Source of the DNA: an uncultured Clostridium sp. | Lineage (GTDB): Bacteria > Bacillota > Clostridia > Clostridiales > Clostridiaceae | NCBI RefSeq assembly: GCF_937920395.1 | Contig: NZ_CALEVF010000388.1 | Coordinates: forward strand, 1 to 7,859 | Length of the DNA: 7,859 bases | Direction of reading: 5' to 3' | Shown: in pieces, positions 5,071-7,859 of the stretch | Layout: each line of letters opens with the position of its first letter | Position numbering within the stretch: the stretch's first letter is position 1 | Position numbers and translations under genes: made by a program | Notes under the pieces: model-generated | What the model saw: only the letters and a program-made list of their open reading frames with translations | Databases searched by the model: none | Told to the model about the DNA's origin: nothing

Positions 5071-7859
5071 TTAACTACATCCAGTTGTTGTCCCACAATC
5101 AAGGCAAACTTTACAAGTGCCATTTCTTACAAGTCTAGTACTTGAGCAAAGTGAGCAGGTTTCAGAGTATAATCTTTCACCTTGAATTTTGCCATCATCT
5201 TTATTTGAAGGAGAAACCATATTTTCATTTTCTTCTAAGGTTGTTGAAATTTCATTTTCAATGGGGATTAGCGGGTTATTAGGTATATTTGTGTTTTCGT
5301 AATTGTCAGGTTTAATCTGACATCTACTGTAGTCACCTAGTTCTATATCAATAATTTTGCTAATTAAATCAGAAATAGAAGAAACTGATTTAATATAAGG
5401 ATGTTTTTGTACAAAACCATAAGGTTCAAATTTTTGACCTCTAAGCATCTTCGATATAGCTTCTGCAGGTACATGGTGTTGAAGCATAACTGAGATTGCT
5501 TTTGATAGAGAATTTAATAATCCTGTAATAATAGTACCTTCTCTATCCGTTGTTATATATATTTCAGAAATCTCACCATTTGAACGCCTATTTACCGTTG
5601 TATAAATTTTTACATCCTCAATTTGAGCAGGATGAGTAGTTCCATAACGAATACCAATTGGTTTTTCACGTGTTGAGTGGGATTGATTTGAAGTTTTTTG
5701 TAATGATCTTGCTTTCTTTAAAAGAGCATCATATGATAAATCCTCAAGTAATAGTTCTTTATCCTCGGACAAAGTAGTGTTTAAAGGTTGACTTGCCTTT
5801 GAACCATCTCTATATAAGGCTATACCTTTTACGCCTAATTTCCAAGAAGTTAATATAACTTCTTTAAAATCCTCAATAGTGGCATTTTTAGGTAAGTTTA
5901 CAGTTTTTGATATAGAACCTGATATCATAGGAGTTATTGCTGCCATCATAAGAACGTGTCCCATAAAGGAAATATATCTTTTACCACTACCACATTTATT
6001 TGCTGTATCAAATATGGCTAAATGCTTAGATTTTAAATGAGGAGCACCCTCAATTTTACCATCTAGAATTTTCTCGTATTCAAAGCCGTTTTCATTAACC
6101 ATTTCTTTTCTTAGAATGTAATCAAAAATATCATTTGTTTCACTTTCGGAATACCCAAGGTTTTCTAAAGAATCTTTAATTACAGGATTTACGATGGTCA
6201 TAAAACCACCACCGGATAATTTTTTATAAATAAAATGACTGAAATATGGTTCTACAGATGTAGCACCACAATCCATAGCAAAGGAAATAGTTCCAGTAGG
6301 AGCTAAAACTGTTACTTGAGCGTTTCTAAAACCATAGTTTTCGCCACTACTTAATGCTTTTGTCCAGCAATTTTTTAATGTTTCACTTATAGCACCTAAA
6401 TAGTCTTTATTTAAAACAGCGTGGTCAACTTTTATAGGTTCATAGTTTAGATTCTCAAAGCTACTATTTATTGCTCCAGCTGCTCTTGCGTGATTCCTTA
6501 TAACTATCTGCATGTAGTTCTTATTAATTTCATATTTTTCAAAAGGAGACAACTCTTTAGCAATTAATGATGAAACATAATAAGATTGCGCAGTCATTAT
6601 TCCAGTTAGAGACGATGCGATATTTCTAGCATCTTCTGAGTCATATGGATATCCCATAACCATAAATAACGAAGCTAGGTTTGATAACCCAAGACCTGTT
6701 GTTCTAAATAAATAACTTTTTCTTGCTATGTCTTCAGTTGGAAACTGTCCCCAATATATGGATGCTTCAAGAACTAATTGAGTAAGTCCTATTAAATGAA
6801 CATAACCATCTACATCAAATTTCTTAGTTAAAGCATCATAAAATTTATAAATATTAATAGATGCTAAATTACAAGAAGTATCATCTAGAAAGGCATATTC
6901 ACCGCAAGGATTGGTTGAATTAATTCTATTATGTTTAGCACCAACTTCTCCATCCTCTCCAGCAGGACAAGTGTGCCAAGCATTAAAGGTATCATCAAAC
7001 TGAGGAGCTGGGTCTGCACATTTCCAGGCAGCGTCATTAAATGTATCCCATAATTTTTTTACGCTTATTTCCCTGTCAACTTCAGGGTCACATCTTCCCT
7101 TAAGAGTAATGGTTTGATTAGGCTCTTTTGATAAATTATCAACTTTAGTCATGAATTCATCAGAGAATCTTATAGAGTTGTTTCCGTTTTGACCAGAAAC
7201 AGTTTCGTAAGCTTCTCCTTCAAAACTACCATCATAACCCATCTTCGTTAAAGCCCTTACTTTATCTTCTTCTTTAGCTTTCCAAGTCATGAATTCCATT
7301 ATTTCAGGATGATTTATATCAAGGCATAACATCTTAGCAGCACGCCTTGTAGTTCCACCAGATTTTATTGCACCTGCATTTCTATCAAGGCCTTTTAAGA
7401 AACTCATGAGACCAGAGGAAATACCACCACTAGATAATTTTTCTCCAATACCACGAATGCTCGAAAAATTAGTTCCTGTACCAGAACCACCTTTAAACAA
7501 TTTGGTCTCTGTTACATATTGCTCAGAAATTGAATGTTTGCCTAGTAATTTATCTTGAATTGATAGAATAAAACAAGCTGAAGCTTGAGTTCTTGTATAA
7601 GCATCCTCACTTTTAACTATCATCTTTGATTTTTCATCATAATAAAAATTATCTAATGATCCACCTTTAATACCATAGGATAGGTTAAGACCAGTGTTAA
7701 ACCATTGGGGTGAATTTGGAGCAAACATTTGATTTAAAAATGCATATACCAATTCATCATAAATAATGCTTCTTTCTTCCTTAGATTTAATAATAGTCTC
7801 ATCCATTAAAGCTTCACACCAAAAATTAACAAGTCTATGAGCTACAAGTTTCATACTAT
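5071..7859 (-). CDS. nrdJ: Vitamin B12-dependent (class II) ribonucleotide reductase, N-terminus outside the window
   Basis: The enzyme reduces ribonucleotides to deoxyribonucleotides using adenosylcobalamin as radical source. Residue numbers here count from the Met codon at 7854, which is internal: the frame stays open to the window edge, and homologues begin roughly 100 residues earlier (from memory). The ten-stranded barrel shows APNSPQWFNTGL (45-56), the redox Cys94, GSGTGTNF (123-130), the thiyl-radical motif Asn315-Pro-Cys317-Gly-Glu319, the second redox Cys328 in SCNLASIN, and LAPTGTIS (517-524). After IALYRDGSKASQPL (678-691) comes a linker, then a TSCPD domain (about 733-835). A polar, poorly conserved stretch (about 840-892) leads to a C-terminal cysteine cluster with Cys900, 903, 914, 917, 920 and 926. 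This resembles a zinc ribbon and probably shuttles reducing equivalents. No frameshift is seen. The promoter, and any cobalamin riboswitch or NrdR boxes, would be off the right edge. Confidence 0.95.
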   Translation of the reverse strand, partial: SMKLVAHRLVNFWCEALMDETIIKSKEERSIIYDELVYAFLNQMFAPNSPQWFNTGLNLSYGIKGGSLDNFYYDEKSKMIVKSEDAYTRTQASACFILSIQDKLLGKHSISEQYVTETKLFKGGSGTGTNFSSIRGIGEKLSSGGISSGLMSFLKGLDRNAGAIKSGGTTRRAAKMLCLDINHPEIMEFMTWKAKEEDKVRALTKMGYDGSFEGEAYETVSGQNGNNSIRFSDEFMTKVDNLSKEPNQTITLKGRCDPEVDREISVKKLWDTFNDAAWKCADPAPQFDDTFNAWHTCPAGEDGEVGAKHNRINSTNPCGEYAFLDDTSCNLASINIYKFYDALTKKFDVDGYVHLIGLTQLVLEASIYWGQFPTEDIARKSYLFRTTGLGLSNLASLFMVMGYPYDSEDARNIASSLTGIMTAQSYYVSSLIAKELSPFEKYEINKNYMQIVIRNHARAAGAINSSFENLNYEPIKVDHAVLNKDYLGAISETLKNCWTKALSSGENYGFRNAQVTVLAPTGTISFAMDCGATSVEPYFSHFIYKKLSGGGFMTIVNPVIKDSLENLGYSESETNDIFDYILRKEMVNENGFEYEKILDGKIEGAPHLKSKHLAIFDTANKCGSGKRYISFMGHVLMMAAITPMISGSISKTVNLPKNATIEDFKEVILTSWKLGVKGIALYRDGSKASQPLNTTLSEDKELLLEDLSYDALLKKARSLQKTSNQSHSTREKPIGIRYGTTHPAQIEDVKIYTTVNRRSNGEISEIYITTDREGTIITGLLNSLSKAISVMLQHHVPAEAISKMLRGQKFEPYGFVQKHPYIKSVSSISDLISKIIDIELGDYSRCQIKPDNYENTNIPNNPLIPIENEISTTLEENENMVSPSNKDDGKIQGERLYSETCSLCSSTRLVRNGTCKVCLDCGTTTGCS

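Noticed and set aside
7852..7854. The Met codon at 7852-7854 as the true start of the ribonucleotide reductase
   Set aside because: The frame is still open at the window edge, the preceding codon (Ser) continues the family's conserved helix, and known homologues have a further N-terminal region.

Overview
The window looks like part of the chromosome of a low-GC, strictly anaerobic Firmicute, most likely a solvent-forming Clostridium. The reasons are the very AT-rich sequence, strong AGGAGG-type ribosome sites, a butanol-dehydrogenase-type iron alcohol dehydrogenase that closely resembles C. acetobutylicum BdhA/BdhB from memory, and a coenzyme-B12-dependent (class II) ribonucleotide reductase. 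This assignment is inference; no database search was possible.

Layout from left to right. Positions 1-265 hold no gene I can support. They contain a small hairpin near the left edge and, at 120-242, an element bounded by inverted repeats just ahead of the first gene. A transmembrane methyl-accepting chemotaxis protein follows on the + strand (266-2341, TTG start). It converges on a minus-strand iron-containing alcohol dehydrogenase (2528-3691). The 186-base gap between them holds two hairpin terminators, one for each gene, and the second looks bidirectional. Upstream of the dehydrogenase, on the same strand and 67 bases away, is an HD-GYP-type protein (3759-4826) with its own good sigma-A-type promoter. 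A 244-base gap (4827-5070) carries that promoter, a hairpin terminator for the next gene and a short ATTT tandem repeat. The right third is the C-terminal 928 or so codons of a class II ribonucleotide reductase (minus strand, 5071 to beyond 7859); its N-terminus lies outside the window.

The genes do not form one pathway. They cover signal sensing (chemoreceptor), possible cyclic-di-GMP or other HD-domain signalling, aldehyde reduction to alcohol in fermentation, and DNA precursor synthesis. The HD-GYP gene and the dehydrogenase could be partly co-transcribed, because no terminator is visible between them, although a candidate promoter lies in the gap.

I found no mobile-element gene, CRISPR array, tRNA or rRNA, and nothing that clearly amounts to a new system. 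The points most worth checking are the HD-GYP protein whose HD dyad reads Ser-Asp instead of His-Asp, and the inverted-repeat element upstream of the chemoreceptor.
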